Source of the DNA: Buxus sempervirens
Taxonomy: Eukaryota; Streptophyta; Magnoliopsida; Buxales; Buxaceae
Direction: 5' to 3'
Assembly (NCBI GenBank): GCA_947561395.2
Contig: OX387187.1
Coordinates: 32,965,829-33,029,828 of the forward strand
Length of the DNA stretch: 64,000 bases
Shown here: piece after piece, positions 33,458 to 45,924 of the stretch
Position numbering within the stretch: the stretch's first letter is position 1
Layout: every line of letters begins with the position of its first letter
Notes under the pieces: generated by a model
What the model was told of the DNA's origin: nothing
The model's database searches: none
The model's input: the letters and a program-made list of their open reading frames with translations, nothing else
Made by a program: the position numbers and the translations under genes

Positions 33458-36400
33458 TTATCCTACTGTGTGTTGCTTGCAACCCCTGGGTCCATAATGC
33501 TGAGAGCTGCGTTTCACAGTCTTCCGACATAGGTAGCAAAAATGGTTTTGGCAGGCCCAGCAGAAGATGTGATTATTGTTTCCAACCTGTTGATACATAA
33601 AAACCCTTAGTTGATACATGAAATATTCTCAGTCAAGTCATAGATGCAATTGGGTATTAATATAACAATCCACTCAAGTAATTAAAGCAAAAATCCATGG
33701 ATTTTTATCAGAGCGATGTGCTAACTAACTAGTTTCAGATCCATTAAAGTCAGTTGACTGGGAAATCAAGCTTATTTTGATGCTACCATGCCAAGTAATA
33801 TTGTAGCCAAGTGACAGAGACCAATACTAATCCAAGAATGCCTGAGTTGCCTTGGAGCCACTGACATCACACGGTTGGGGAAAGACAGTTCGACTTGCAA
33901 CAAAAAGACCTCCAAATTTTCTCAATGTAATAAAATGCTTTTAAATACATATGCTAACTACAAATTTTGTGATACAAACAGAAACATGAAATAGATAAAA
34001 GTTCTATACAAATAAGTCTAATATAAAAAAGGTCAAACTGCAAATATGTTTTAACATGTTGGAGCGGTGGAACAATGTTGTTAACCACAAGTAATTAGGA
34101 TACAGGTACATGTTTCATAAGGATGTTCAGAATATGCAGGTCAAATTTGAAGACACTGCTTCTAAGAGGTTGGAATGGTTGAACAGTCACATTTATTACC
34201 TATCAACATATTCAGGTCCTAAGTATTTTTTGCTCTAAGATGTGAAACACTCACGGTTCTTTCACTGAAATATTAATAACTATGTGTGTGGTTGATAATG
34301 ACCTTTTTTTTTAACCAAAATAAGAGAAAAGAAAATTCTGGAATTGTTTAGGTAGTAGTGCCTATGGAAATACTAAGAATCTTTCAGTTGGTTCATAGCG
34401 TAAGCTGACAAGTTGCATAAATTGAGTTTGTTTCTTAGCTGGCCATGTCACCTTTGATAGTCATATATATCAAGATTTCCATTTTTGAGGTAATATATAT
34501 TTAAGGAAGAAAGAGCTATTGAAGATGATCTTCACAAACCTTTGCATTAACCTGACCACAATTTGGGCAGAAGGTGCCATTTTCAGCAAAGAGTTCAGCT
34601 TGCACCTGACCCAACAACTGGCGGTCATTCATGCGCTCCCCCCAGTTCATAAACATTTCGCGTGGAAAAATTTCACATACCCCCTCACTTCAATAAATAA
34701 AAATCAATTAGCTTCGTAAAAAGAAAAAAAAAACATGCAAACTCACATCAATGTGCATACAGATCATCACAAGTTTTATTAACTTGTTTAGATCTTTTTA
34801 GAATAAGTCTCACCTGAAATGCTCATATCCCTCAATTGCTTTATTACAACGATAACAGAAGAACTGCCCACAGTTATTGCATACCATCTTGTTGCATCCT
34901 TCAACACGGGAGATCGCCATTTTACAAGAAGGGCATTGCTTAGCATCACGAAGAATTTCCTTGACACTAAGAAGCTCATTTATCATTTCACGCTCTCTAT
35001 GCCTTTGGGAATCCTTAAGTTGAGAAGAATTCTGGCGCTCCTACAGGCAACAACAATAAATTTTAAGGAAATTTAGTTTCATGAGTACTTTTCGAAATTT
35101 TATTACATCATAATACCAGTTTTTATAGGAAAAAAAAAGTGTCATCTTCCACGGACCAATAAGGATGGTGATACTAAAGCTGCTTAGGTTAATTAGTGTC
35201 TAAAGTATCCCCTCAAAGAGGGAGGGTTCCACTTCCACTTACTCTGGAGAGGTTGAGGGCCTCTCCTCGTTGCCATAGAAGTATAGCATTGTGTTTTAGA
35301 TTTTTACCTGCAAGATTTGAAGTTTCAACTCTGGTGTCAAACACTCTAGACCTACATGGCGCCGCTCTCTGCAAAGGCTACAGAAAGTGAAAAAGCACTT
35401 TGGGCACTGTGCATTATGGTCTTCATCCTCTATGCAGACTGTTTCACATCTTGGGCAATATGCTACATCAGTCATTGACTCAAGTGTCTTCTGTAACATC
35501 AAGGACTCCCAACGTTTGAATTCTTCATCCCCCAACAAATGTTTCAAAAGGCCCGGTGGGACCAGGCCTCCACATTTTGAGTCAGGACATAGCAACTTGT
35601 TGATTGTGCCTTCCTTGATATGCATTTGTGAATAAGTTTTCATGCATTTGCAGCAGAAGAAATGTTGGCATGGCAATATGACAAAGTCTGAGCCTGTAAT
35701 ATATGGTATCCAATAGCTTGTAAAGAACTTTTATCTTGGAAGATTACAAATTTAGGATAATCAATAAATAAAATAAAACATCAAATTAAATAAATATATA
35801 AGTAAGTAAATAAATAAATGTGTGTGTGTGCATTGGAAGGTAAGTTGATATAATATATGAACTTATTAAGTATGCTTAATATGCACAAAAAATTCTTAGC
35901 AAAGAGTATGGCTGCATGTTCAAATCACAAGGAAGGGGATGACTACATAAAATAGAGACAAATTGCACAAGAAATCCATATCAAAGAAAAAACAGGTCCT
36001 TAACCGGCCTGGAACCCTTACCCAAGGTAGTTTTTAATGACATCAAATAAATATGTTAAAATTAAAAAAGACAGTTTAAATCAAGAAAGTCCTTTTTCTT
36101 GGTCAAAGTAGTCCTTAATGAAACAGTGTAATGCATATCAAATCTCAGTGTCAATGTATTTTGTTTAGGAAAATAAAGATATGGTGTCTATTGACAAAAA
36201 GTAACGAACTCTCCATGCAACTAAACACAGAATAAAAGGACTGAAGCAGCATGTTGGGGCTGTGGGGGGTGCCAATACCTAATATCAAAGAACATGTAGG
36301 TCAACACAACTATAAATCCATTTGAATTTATGGCCTGTATAACTATTCTATGCTTCTTTTTATTAAAAAAATATTGGAATATATGTATAAATGGATTAGA

Positions 36401-39400
36401 ATGTTCACCAACAAAGAACTGACATATTGCTCAGATGAGGATGCTAAGATGGATAAAAGGGAAGACTAAAAAGGTTAAGGAATGGCCACGTTTGAGAGTG
36501 CCTAGATGTTGCCAAAATAAGAGATAAGATAAAGGAAAGTAGGCAGGTTAAGATAGTTTGAGCATGCAAATCAAAGATAAAATACAACAAAATACAATGA
36601 GATGTAACTTTTTCATAGCCTAAAGCTGCTAGAGTGAAGATAAAATACACACCTGCATGCTCACTAAAACAAATGCAGCACTCATGCAAATCTTGACGGA
36701 ATAGCTCACGGCATCTCTCACTGTTGTAACTAATCAATAAGGGAATAACAACATCTGGTGAGACATTTTGTGAAATAGCACGCATATCTCCCGCATTTGG
36801 AACGTCATAGGGGCTGAGGATTATTTCTTCACCAAACCCCAGGTAAGAAAGTGAAGAAACATGCAGCCATTGCACCCATTGGTATATAATTTCCTGCCCT
36901 GACTGTTCCATCCATATTGAATCCAACATGTGGCATAGATTGGAAATCCTCACAGAATCCAACCACTGAACGCTGATGTTAAAATAAGGAGGGGCATGGC
37001 TTGGGTAAGATTTTGGTAATAAGCATGTCAAAACAATAGGGGGAAGATGCTGAACCTTGAAACTGTACAAGAACTCATCTGAAACATCACCTCCAGTCAC
37101 TATGTCACTGGATTTTGCTCCAAATTTGAACTTTTTAATGGATGAATTAAGCTTCACACTTAAAGTAAATTCATCTGGAGCTTCAATATTTATATGGATC
37201 TGCAAAATAACACCTCAGATTTAGACTCTTCTTTTATACACCTGACAAAAAGCTGGATGGTCATTACAAACCTGAAAAGAGCGAAGGCCTTCTTTTTTGT
37301 CAAGGACAAAAACATTATCCCCATATATGGCTTCCATTGCTAGTAACTGCCATAGAAAAAATTAAAAATGAGAGAATTCTAGTCATAGTTAATGCAGACC
37401 AGAATGTAAAAATAGTCTACAATAATTATGACATCATTTTCTCAATAGATAATGCTGATGAACCGTTAGTCAAATAAGCAATGTATGAACGTGTTATATA
37501 GAATAGAAAAATGCTGAGAGCAAGAAATAAAGACATGTTAACCTGAGAAAAATGCCTCTAATCATTTTCCCTGCACAGCTGGACCTGGACCTTACCGACA
37601 TCACAATGATGCTAGGCAAAATTATTTGATTTACTTTCCAGAGAGCAAGTTCTATAAGGTTTGGAAGCAGGACAACTTAGTTATGTTACTATCATGATTT
37701 CATTTTTTTTGTGCTGTTAATATCATGTTTCATTCATGCATCTGTTGTGCATCCTTCAGTCCCAGAGGGAAGGGGAATTTTGTTTGGGCAGAGCTTTTGG
37801 CTTCACTGTCAGGTCCGAGAGAAGTTATGACAAGGAATACCCATATGGAGGTTGAGGGAGATTTTTCTGCTTTTGTTTAATGGCTTAGAAATTCACAACA
37901 ATGCTCTCCAAGATTTGTCAATTCATTCAGCCAGCCAAAGCCTTATGTAATTCATTAAATGTCTCATTCTTGTGTAGCAAGATCCATTAAAGCGTTCAAG
38001 CATAAGTTGGCTTATATTTGGAGGTGATGTTTGTATGGAACAGCATTTGCCATTTCACGATATTTCAGTAAAATTTCGTTTTTGCAAGGTCAGTGACATG
38101 AAATGTATGGGGAAAACGAGATTTCCCTAGTTTCCCTGATTTTGGCGAAATTTCGGAAAAAGTTGGCGAAATCTTCCCAAATTTCCTTAGATTTCCCTAT
38201 ATATGTATTTATTATGAATGTATTTTACCAAAAAAAAAATACAAGAAAAGTTAAAAAAACAATAAAACACATATTTCGCAATATTTCTCCCATTTCCCCT
38301 CACTGGGGAAATGTTGCGAAATATTCTCTGATTTCGGTGAAATTTCTCGAAATTTCCCTGGAGCTCCCCTAGCAAAATGTCAGCGAAATGCAAGTTCTTG
38401 GATGCATCCCTGTTTTATCTTTTCCATGCTTGTTCAAACTTTCAGACCATATTTACTTTACAAACTATTCTAAGGAAAAAACATAGGCGTGATAGAAGGG
38501 AGTTAGGAGGAAATAAACATTCTCAAAAGTTACAGCCATTGCTTTGAAAATAAAATGCTTTTCTTGGAAGACATGGTAATTTTTCAAGCAATGGCTGAAG
38601 GTACTGAAATGGAAAAAAATACCATGTCTTTAGCAATTCCTCACCCAAATCTCTCGGTTTAGGCATTCGGCACTTTTAGAACTTATGTAACTTTATATAT
38701 TTAAAAAAAAAATTTGTGTGTAAGTGTATATGTAACATATATTACATAATGATTCCATTAAATGATGTAGCATAATCAGCAAGTAAGGAAAAAAAAAGAA
38801 GGTATTTTGCAGCCCTCACCCCATGCTTCCCCTCTCTACAAATTTCTCCATCAATTTTGAGCACTGGCACTACTCCAATATATTATCCAGTTTCACAGCA
38901 ACCATATTCTTCTACTCAAAGAAGATTGAAGATTTGAAATTAGACAACCAACCTCCAAATCAGACATGGTACAATCTGGCACTATGAAATCCATTTTCTA
39001 CCATTGGATAGCAAGATTAGCTGATGAATACATGGCCAGTCTAGCATAAAAAACAGGGCTCATAGTTTTTAATTCAAAATCAAAATTACCAGTTAAATCT
39101 TAACGCTAAATATCTACTTAAATTTCCATACACATGTGGAAGACGGACAAATGCTCAAGAAGATAAGTCGGGTCTCCCAGTGATCTCAAAAATGCAATAC
39201 AAACTACAAAGTGTTTAAAATGACTCATATGGCCTTGCTAAAAAAATTATCTACTCTGAAATTTTTATATCATCAACCATATGCAACCATATTCAATCTA
39301 AAGATTAGAGGATGAGAAAAGTAACTATTGTGTCAAGACCAATCCAATTAAATCACCCAGGCAAAGTTAGGCAAGACCTGGCCACTTGGGTATTTATGCA

Positions 39401-41296
39401 CTCACCTGGTTGACAAGCCCAACATCAGAACAAAAGAAAAAAGGAAGAAATATAACATGATATATACCACATTTAAAGGCAACAGCCTAGGCTTCCTAGT
39501 CACCTAAATGACCACTTTCGACAACATTGATAAGGACTGAGGTGGACAGAAGATATGACGTATACACTTGACTTCGTAGAGTGGGCATTTGCCCCAGCAA
39601 TAATAACAACAACAACAATATAAAGCCTTGAACAAACAAGGTGGGTCAGCAATACAAATACTATTCCACCATCCAAACCTATCCAAAAACATATCTATGG
39701 CTTAATTATGGGTCGTGAAGTCATTTTGGACTAACTCCATTGGAGTCCCTTTTGTTCTTTCCCTAGCCCCTTTGGCTCCTTCAATATGCACTGTCTCAAA
39801 CCTTCTCTTAAGCACCTTGGTTTCCATGTTACATCCTCAAATAACTGTAACTTGATTTTTTTTCATTTTATCTCCTAATAGGAGATAAAATATATTTTAT
39901 CAGACACATATCTTCCTTGCATCGTCATTCCTAGCCGTTTTATAATCCATCATCATCATGTCAGCTACACTTTGTGGTTGTGTAACCACATTGTTGGTGG
40001 AGAAAAGGGATTTGTTTATGTTTGTGAATTGATATTGTAAGATGTTGCTGATGATTCTCCCTAATTAGTGCTTCTTAATTGGTGCCATATTTCTCTTATT
40101 GGAGCTACGCTTTCTTAATTAGGGATTATTGTAGTTGCTTACTTGTTTATATCTTGTTGTTGTGATATCAATTTTGAAAATGAATAAGAACAATTCTCCC
40201 TCTCTTCTACATTGGATGTAGGCTATATGCCGAACCACTTAAATCAGCTTGTGTTCTGTGTTTTTTCTTTTTACCTTTTTTTTCTTTTTGGGTTTCTTTA
40301 CATATACATTTATGTAATTAGAGAAAAGAAACTTGAGGAAAGATCAGGGTATCAAAAGGGAATTCATAAAGCTACTCGGCTAGTGCATAATCAAATTAGA
40401 CAATCTACACAACAATTTAATTGTCAACTTCAAAGGCCCATCTTGATTGTAACACATAATTGGACTAGCCTAGGACGATAGAAGAAAAAAATCAAATGGT
40501 TCATTTTTCTTTCTAAATTCATAGTTTTTCCTTCTACATCATTACTTTCTTCAAATTATACCGAATTATCATCTTGCACCAAGTTTCTGATCATTTATTT
40601 GAAGCATATACACCGCACATTCAGGATTATCTGATTTGAGAATTCCTCAGTCGATAAAGGAATTCAAGCATTGCTAAAACAAGCTAGTTGATACCACTAT
40701 AAGAAAGCGGAAAGCTAGTTAACGGATGCTAGTTAAACATGGTAATTCAAACTTCATCAAAATACCTCATCCTCTTGAAACTGCTCATTGATCCTTAGCT
40801 GCTCTTCGGACAAACATGGTTCTTCTGCACCCAATTGTAGCTTTTCCAACCGGGTCCAGATGTCATCAACCCCGTTCAACGAATCAGAAGCCTCTACTGA
40901 ATTCTCATCCGAAGCAGTCCTCGAAACTGCCACAGATTCATCCCTATATTTTTCCTTATCTTGTTCCTCCTCCTTCACCGCCTCGCCGTGAGACGAAGAA
41001 CCCACTTCAGAGTTCTCCAAAAATTGCGTCCCCTCATCATGGGCATGTCGATTTCGATAGACCCTTTTAGAGTTTCGACGATTCGAGCCCGTTTTGGAGG
41101 ATTTAATAACGAATCTCGATATGGGTAAGGTTGTGGACTCAAGATTCTCAAGCTCCTCTTCAGACGGAGCAGATAGAGTTGGGATTTCGAAGCTGGGCTG
41201 TTGAGTGAGATCTTGGTCCGGATTCAGGGGTCTTACAGTCCACCTGTCGTCGAGCGGCAGCTGGGTTTCTTGTCTTCCTCTTCTGCCTTTCTTCAT
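33458..41296 (-). CDS. RNF14-like RWD/RING-IBR-RING E3 ubiquitin ligase (680 aa, 7 exons)
   Basis: Exons in transcript order: 41296-40766, 37346-37272, 37199-36653, 35693-35308, 35040-34814, 34687-34540, 33586-33458. All are GT-AG and the frame is continuous. Residues 1-160 are polar and acidic, likely disordered. An RWD domain spans about 165-310 ([26 protein letters not shown]). RING1 begins at Cys376 (CCICF...[10 protein letters not shown]). IBR (YCPRCETVC...CSLCRERRH) ends near 500. RING2 starts at Cys549 (CPSC), with Cys562 in VEGCNKMVC as the expected thioester cysteine. After RING2 come CPNCGQ and a second RING2-like zinc module ([18 protein letters not shown], 641-658). RBR ligases pass ubiquitin from E2 to their own cysteine, then to substrate; the substrate here is unknown. 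Intron 1 (3.4 kb) and intron 3 hold LINE fragments. Confidence 0.94.
36425..36605 (+). mobile_element. RTE LINE fragment in RBR intron 3 (antisense to the gene)
   Basis: Plus-strand [10 protein letters not shown] and adjacent residues resemble the RTE C-terminal DKIKE..LRWFEHA region. Short and decayed. Confidence 0.5.
38050..38400. repeat. GAAATTTCG-rich unclassified repeat with hairpin
   Basis: (C)GAAATTTC(C/G) occurs many times in both orientations. A local hairpin at about 38270-38318 pairs ATATTTCGCAA with TTGCGAAATAT (11 bp) and ATTTCCCC with GGGGAAAT (8 bp). It is in RBR intron 1; origin unknown. Confidence 0.5.
39590..39870 (-). mobile_element. RTE LINE 3' end with (TTG)n-type tail, RBR intron 1
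   Basis: Minus-strand [23 protein letters not shown] and the following (GTT)n/(ATT)n run fit the RTE C-terminus (W...IHVADP) and its microsatellite 3' tail. It is in sense with the RBR gene. Confidence 0.6.
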
Positions 41297-41982
41297 GTTC
41301 GCCTTACAGCCAAGAGAGCTCGATCAAAGCGGCGAAGAGAACCGCTAAGAAGAAACTTTTGACTATTAAGAGTTTAATTATAGTTGGATCCCATAGAGAT
41401 GAATCTTCCGAGTTCCGAGTGCAAATTGTTTGTGACTTTGCATTCGAGGAGGAGGAGATCAAGCCCAAGAGAAGTTGGTTATGGTCGGTTGTTAACAAAC
41501 TGCTCCGTATGCCTAGGTTTCACCATGTCTCCTGTTAGTTAATGTTGGCAATGCATTCATATCTGGACCAGAACGGATATGGTCGAACCAATCGGCCCGA
41601 TCTCTTTATACCGGTTTAAGGTTTTACCCGAGCAAGAAATGGTTTAGAGTTTGAGTGAGTTAGACGACCAATAGGTGAACCTTTTTATCATACTTATTTT
41701 CAATAAGTGTTTTTGGTAATAGAAAATTCTTTTTACATCTAATAACTATCAATTAAAATATAATTATATGTCTTATAAATATAAATAATTGAAAATATAT
41801 AACACATATATCTAACTAGGTGTGGTGGTTTATGGTTAAAATTTTTTAAATATGTATTAATAAAAATATATCGTTAATAGAGTTTGAGTTGAATTAAAAT
41901 TTTGAGTTAGTACCTTTGGGAAAGATAAATAATTATGATTAAGTCATAAATATATATAATATAAACAAATAAAAGGAAATAC
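41297..41982. other. RBR 5' flank
   Basis: It must hold the RBR promoter and leader. No TATA box or known element could be fixed. It becomes strongly AT-rich beyond about 41650. Confidence 0.4.
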
Positions 41983-42442
41983 GGAAAATTATGAGAAAGG
42001 GTCACTTTACCCGTATTTATTAAACCAGTCTATAAAGATCTCATTTTACAAAAAAGGGTCGCTTTTCAAACTTAATCAAGCTGAAGGGTCACTTTTCAAA
42101 AAAAAATAAAAAATAAAAAATACTGTCATTTTATTGTAGGTAAAACATGTTTGTGTCCATGTATGAGCGCTCGTATCCTACGTAGAATTCGCTTGTGTCC
42201 CATGTAAGATGAGTTCGTATCCCACGTAAAAAGGCTTGCATCCCATGTGGGATGCGTTTGTGTTCCAAGAAAAGTGATCTTCAAATTTAATTATTTTTGA
42301 AAAGTGATCATCTAATTTAATTATGAATCTATGATGGACTATTTTTATAATTATAAAAAAAATGACCCTTTTCTTTAATTCCCAATTATGATGGATTGTT
42401 TTTATAATTATGGATGAAAAGTGACCATTTTTCATAATTTTC
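41983..42442. mobile_element. Small foldback/MITE-like element
   Basis: The left end GAAAATTATGAGAAAGGGTC and the reverse complement of the right end GAAAATTATGAAAAATGGTC match at most positions, both followed by ACTTT. AAAGTGA/TCACTTTT blocks recur inside. A tandem array sits in the middle. No target duplication was identified. Confidence 0.55.
42151..42266. repeat. Tandem repeat, about 22-bp unit x5
   Basis: Units of the form (T/C)(G)T(A/G)TCC(C/T)A(C/T)GTA..A...G.(T/C)T, e.g. CGTATCCCACGTAAAAAGGCT and TGTGTCCCATGTAAGATGAG, lie inside the foldback element. Confidence 0.75.
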
Positions 42443-43186
42443 TCGAAAAAATATAACCTAATAAGAAATTAGGATAAAAATATATTAATAAAAACATGTC
42501 ATTCAAAGAGTTTGGTTGAACTAGCATATAAACAAAGAACATATCATTTCTTAAGAAGAATTTCCGACTAAGAAATTATGAAAAATAAAATCTGCCTAAA
42601 AAAGAAAAAACCCGCGTGGAGGAAGGATAAAATGGTGTTTTGAAGATTAATTAATGAGTTAAACTTATTTTAAGATGAATTTCCAACTAAGAAACTATGG
42701 GAAAAATTGCGTGAAATATTCATATATGGATAGGAAAGAGAAAATGATATTTTAGGCTTATGCTTTCATATAAGCATTAGATTAGATTTGCTTCATAGCC
42801 TTATTGAGTCACATTGTCGCAAGCTCATTATCAAATTTAAAGAGGATCCATCACTCATACCTAGATGAAGTATTTCATGAGCCTTATAAATCTCCAAAAT
42901 GGATAGCCTAGAATCCATTACTCATACAAGCCTAGTTGAAGTATAATTCCTTTTGAAAATTGTTTCTTCCTTAAAATTAGTATTTACAATGTAAAAAATT
43001 ATATTAATTTGGACCATTAATCTATACTATTAGTAAAGCAAACCTTGAGGAATACTCTCCTGGCCTTCCTTTTATTTGGTCACAATAAATCCATTGAAAA
43101 TGCCTAAAAGACTCATTGGTTGAACATCTATCCAATTAAAACCATCCACTTAAATTGCTTCCTTTTTATCCGGTAACTACCACTGC
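42443..43186. other. Intergenic stretch
   Basis: AT-rich, with no recognised feature. Confidence 0.45.
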
Positions 43187-43191
43187 ATTAT

Positions 43192-45430
43192 TGTCACGCC
43201 CTGAACTTCGGTCATATAAAATAGTATGATCGCAAAGCACTGGAACGTGACTCAGAGATGCCAATAACACTAATTTATAAAAAATAACACAATCCCCAAG
43301 AGGACAGTAATAATACCTAATAGAATCCAAGAAAATATCTTCAACAACCCATCAAAAGCATAAAATCTCAATTATACAAACCAAATTGAAATAAGACGAA
43401 TCCTTAATAAAACGACATCTAAATCCAAAGATACTAATAATATTAAACTATTGGCCAAAAAACTTCAAGAACTTTCACTTTGGTTTCTTCCAACTCTGGT
43501 CCTGCAACTGACCTGAAATTGTTTATTTCCACAAAAGGGTGAGCTCACAGCCCAGTAAGAAGATTTACTTTAATTTATATGAGCTAATAATGTAAAATCT
43601 CTAGTCAATTAAGTTTAAACATAACAAATTTCATTCTATGCATAAAACTGGTATAATTAGATTTTGCACGATACTTCATGATGTTCCACATTATATTCGT
43701 TCAACCTAAACACCACAATAATTCATTTACATGCAAAAGCATCAGTGTCAATTAATTAATTATTATTATGAAATACAAATTATGGGGGTCTTTATTCTAA
43801 TGATTCTCATGTCAAACCTAACCAGAATTTTGATCAAGTTCTTGGATCCCACTTTAATACAGCAGGGATTAGACTCTCATAAACTCCACGTGTACATCGT
43901 GGTTTTAGGGGCTTTCAACCCAAGGGACACAAGCGCCCAACCTTATTTCCTTAAAATTTAGGGACTCACACCCCCAAGAACACCAACTTATCACTAAGAT
44001 GGTCATCCTTCATGAGTAATCACTAGAATAAAGATATACGGTTACGTTATTTATCAATATGTCAATTCCTTATATACGATTGACCATACAGTATCATGAT
44101 TAGAAATTTTGTCACAATTCTTATGATCTACTATAATCACCCCAAGCTTAAAAGAATACCTTTCTTGAACCAAATAAATTGTAACCAAAGATAACAAATA
44201 ACTATTGGCTCTTATAAATGATAACACAACAATTATAGTATAAGCAATTATAGTATAATCTTTACAAGGACAAAATAACTACACTTATAATATGGCCATG
44301 ATATGTAAAATAGTATTGCACTACATAGTCTCATTGACATTAGCATGATTTGGTGAAAAGCAACCACAACCATCCAATTCTCAAGACAACCCTGCAACAC
44401 TTTTTCACCCTTTTTGTTTTAATATATATAAAAGGTGTCATTTGCCATTAAAGCAATATGGCAGCACAAGCAAACGAATCACCTAAACAGTAAAAGGTGA
44501 ATAGTACTAAAAAGGTGATTCGTCCATTGCCCTTTAAAAGCAATAGAAAGTGATTCGTCCATTGTCCTCTAAAAGCAATAGAAAGTGATTCGTCCACTCT
44601 TATTCAACGATTTTGTAAAAGAAATAAAAGGTTGTTCATGACCATTGTCATTCAACGAACACGTGAAAATAATAAAATATTGTGGCATGACCTTCTCATT
44701 CAACAAGTTCAACGAGTATAGCCATATATATATACTTCATGAATTAACTATTATAAACACCACAAGATCAAATTTGACTAGGCTTTAATATTTAAATAAA
44801 CATCACAAACAAAAGATTAAATCCCACAATGATTTAACAATGTGCAGAAATTATCTAAAATCTAGATTAAACCCCACAACAAAATTAACAAGCATGCAGA
44901 AATTAATTAAATTTCCTAGTAGTTATTTTATCAAGGTCTCACATTATTCACCATCTAAATGAAAGTAAAAACCCTTACCTTAAACCAGCCCCAAATCTCT
45001 TAGGGTTTCTCTTATTCCCTCTTTTCTTCTTCTAATCCTCCTACAATAAGCATTGAAGAAATAGATAAATAAAAATAAGAATAAGAAATTTGGGAAGGGG
45101 GTGTAGAGAACTTGAGGAAGGGACAATGCTTACCTACGGATTGTGTTTCTTGAGGAAGAGTAAAAGAAGAAAAGGCAAAAAGGTAAGAAGAAGGTACGGT
45201 TTGGTTCTTTAGGGCAAAGGGACAAAAGGGTTTTGGACTTGTATGATTTTAGCTTCTCCCCTTGGTTTCCTCTCTTTTAAAGTAAAGACTCTCTAATGTG
45301 TATGTGCCACTAGGGAGGTTCCTACACCAACACCAATTAAAATCCCCAAATGAAATGACCCTTGACCAGTCCAAAGTTGACTAAGTTCAAAGTCATGTTT
45401 ATTTTTGCTTCTTTTGACCAAGTTGTTACA
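43192..45430 (-). mobile_element. Solo LTR, Gypsy-like, 2.2 kb, with ATTAT target duplication
   Basis: On the minus strand it starts TGTAACAACTTGGTC and ends GTTCAGGGCGTGACA. The 5-bp repeat ATTAT lies at 43187-43191 and 45431-45435. Its terminal sequence is shared with the solo LTR at 45925-48737 (AGGGCGTGACA). It includes a tandem repeat of about 36 bp (GTGATTCGTCCATTG..., 44515-44602). No internal coding sequence. Confidence 0.82.
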
Positions 45431-45924
45431 ATTATACCCTAAAAACTACCCGCTAAAAGGAAATGTGAATTATCCCCTAAAAAATTACTTACTAAAGGGT
45501 CCCACCTTAATTATATGTGCACACATGTAGTAATACACGTGCCTCCATTATATTATGAATATAAAACATTTAGTAACTTTAATAAATTTGATTCAAACCT
45601 TTAGCTCACTGTTAACACCTGATTTTTGCACCCCTAAAATGAAGAAAAATGAAAAGTCAAACTAGAAGTCAAACCCTGAGGGGGTAAAAATTTTGACTTT
45701 TTGATTCAAGTAAATTTGGCCATCAAACTTCATCTCATTAAAAAGAGCATTTCAACACGATTCTAACACAATTGAATTTGCTGGAATCGGAGTCCGGATG
45801 AGAAAGTTATGAACCGGTCAAACTTTTGAGGAGCGAAAAGTTGACTTTTTGCTCGACTCCAATACAGCTACCCAAATTGATCCTAGTGGATAGTGGGTTC
45901 CGAGCCGATTCCAACGACACCAAG

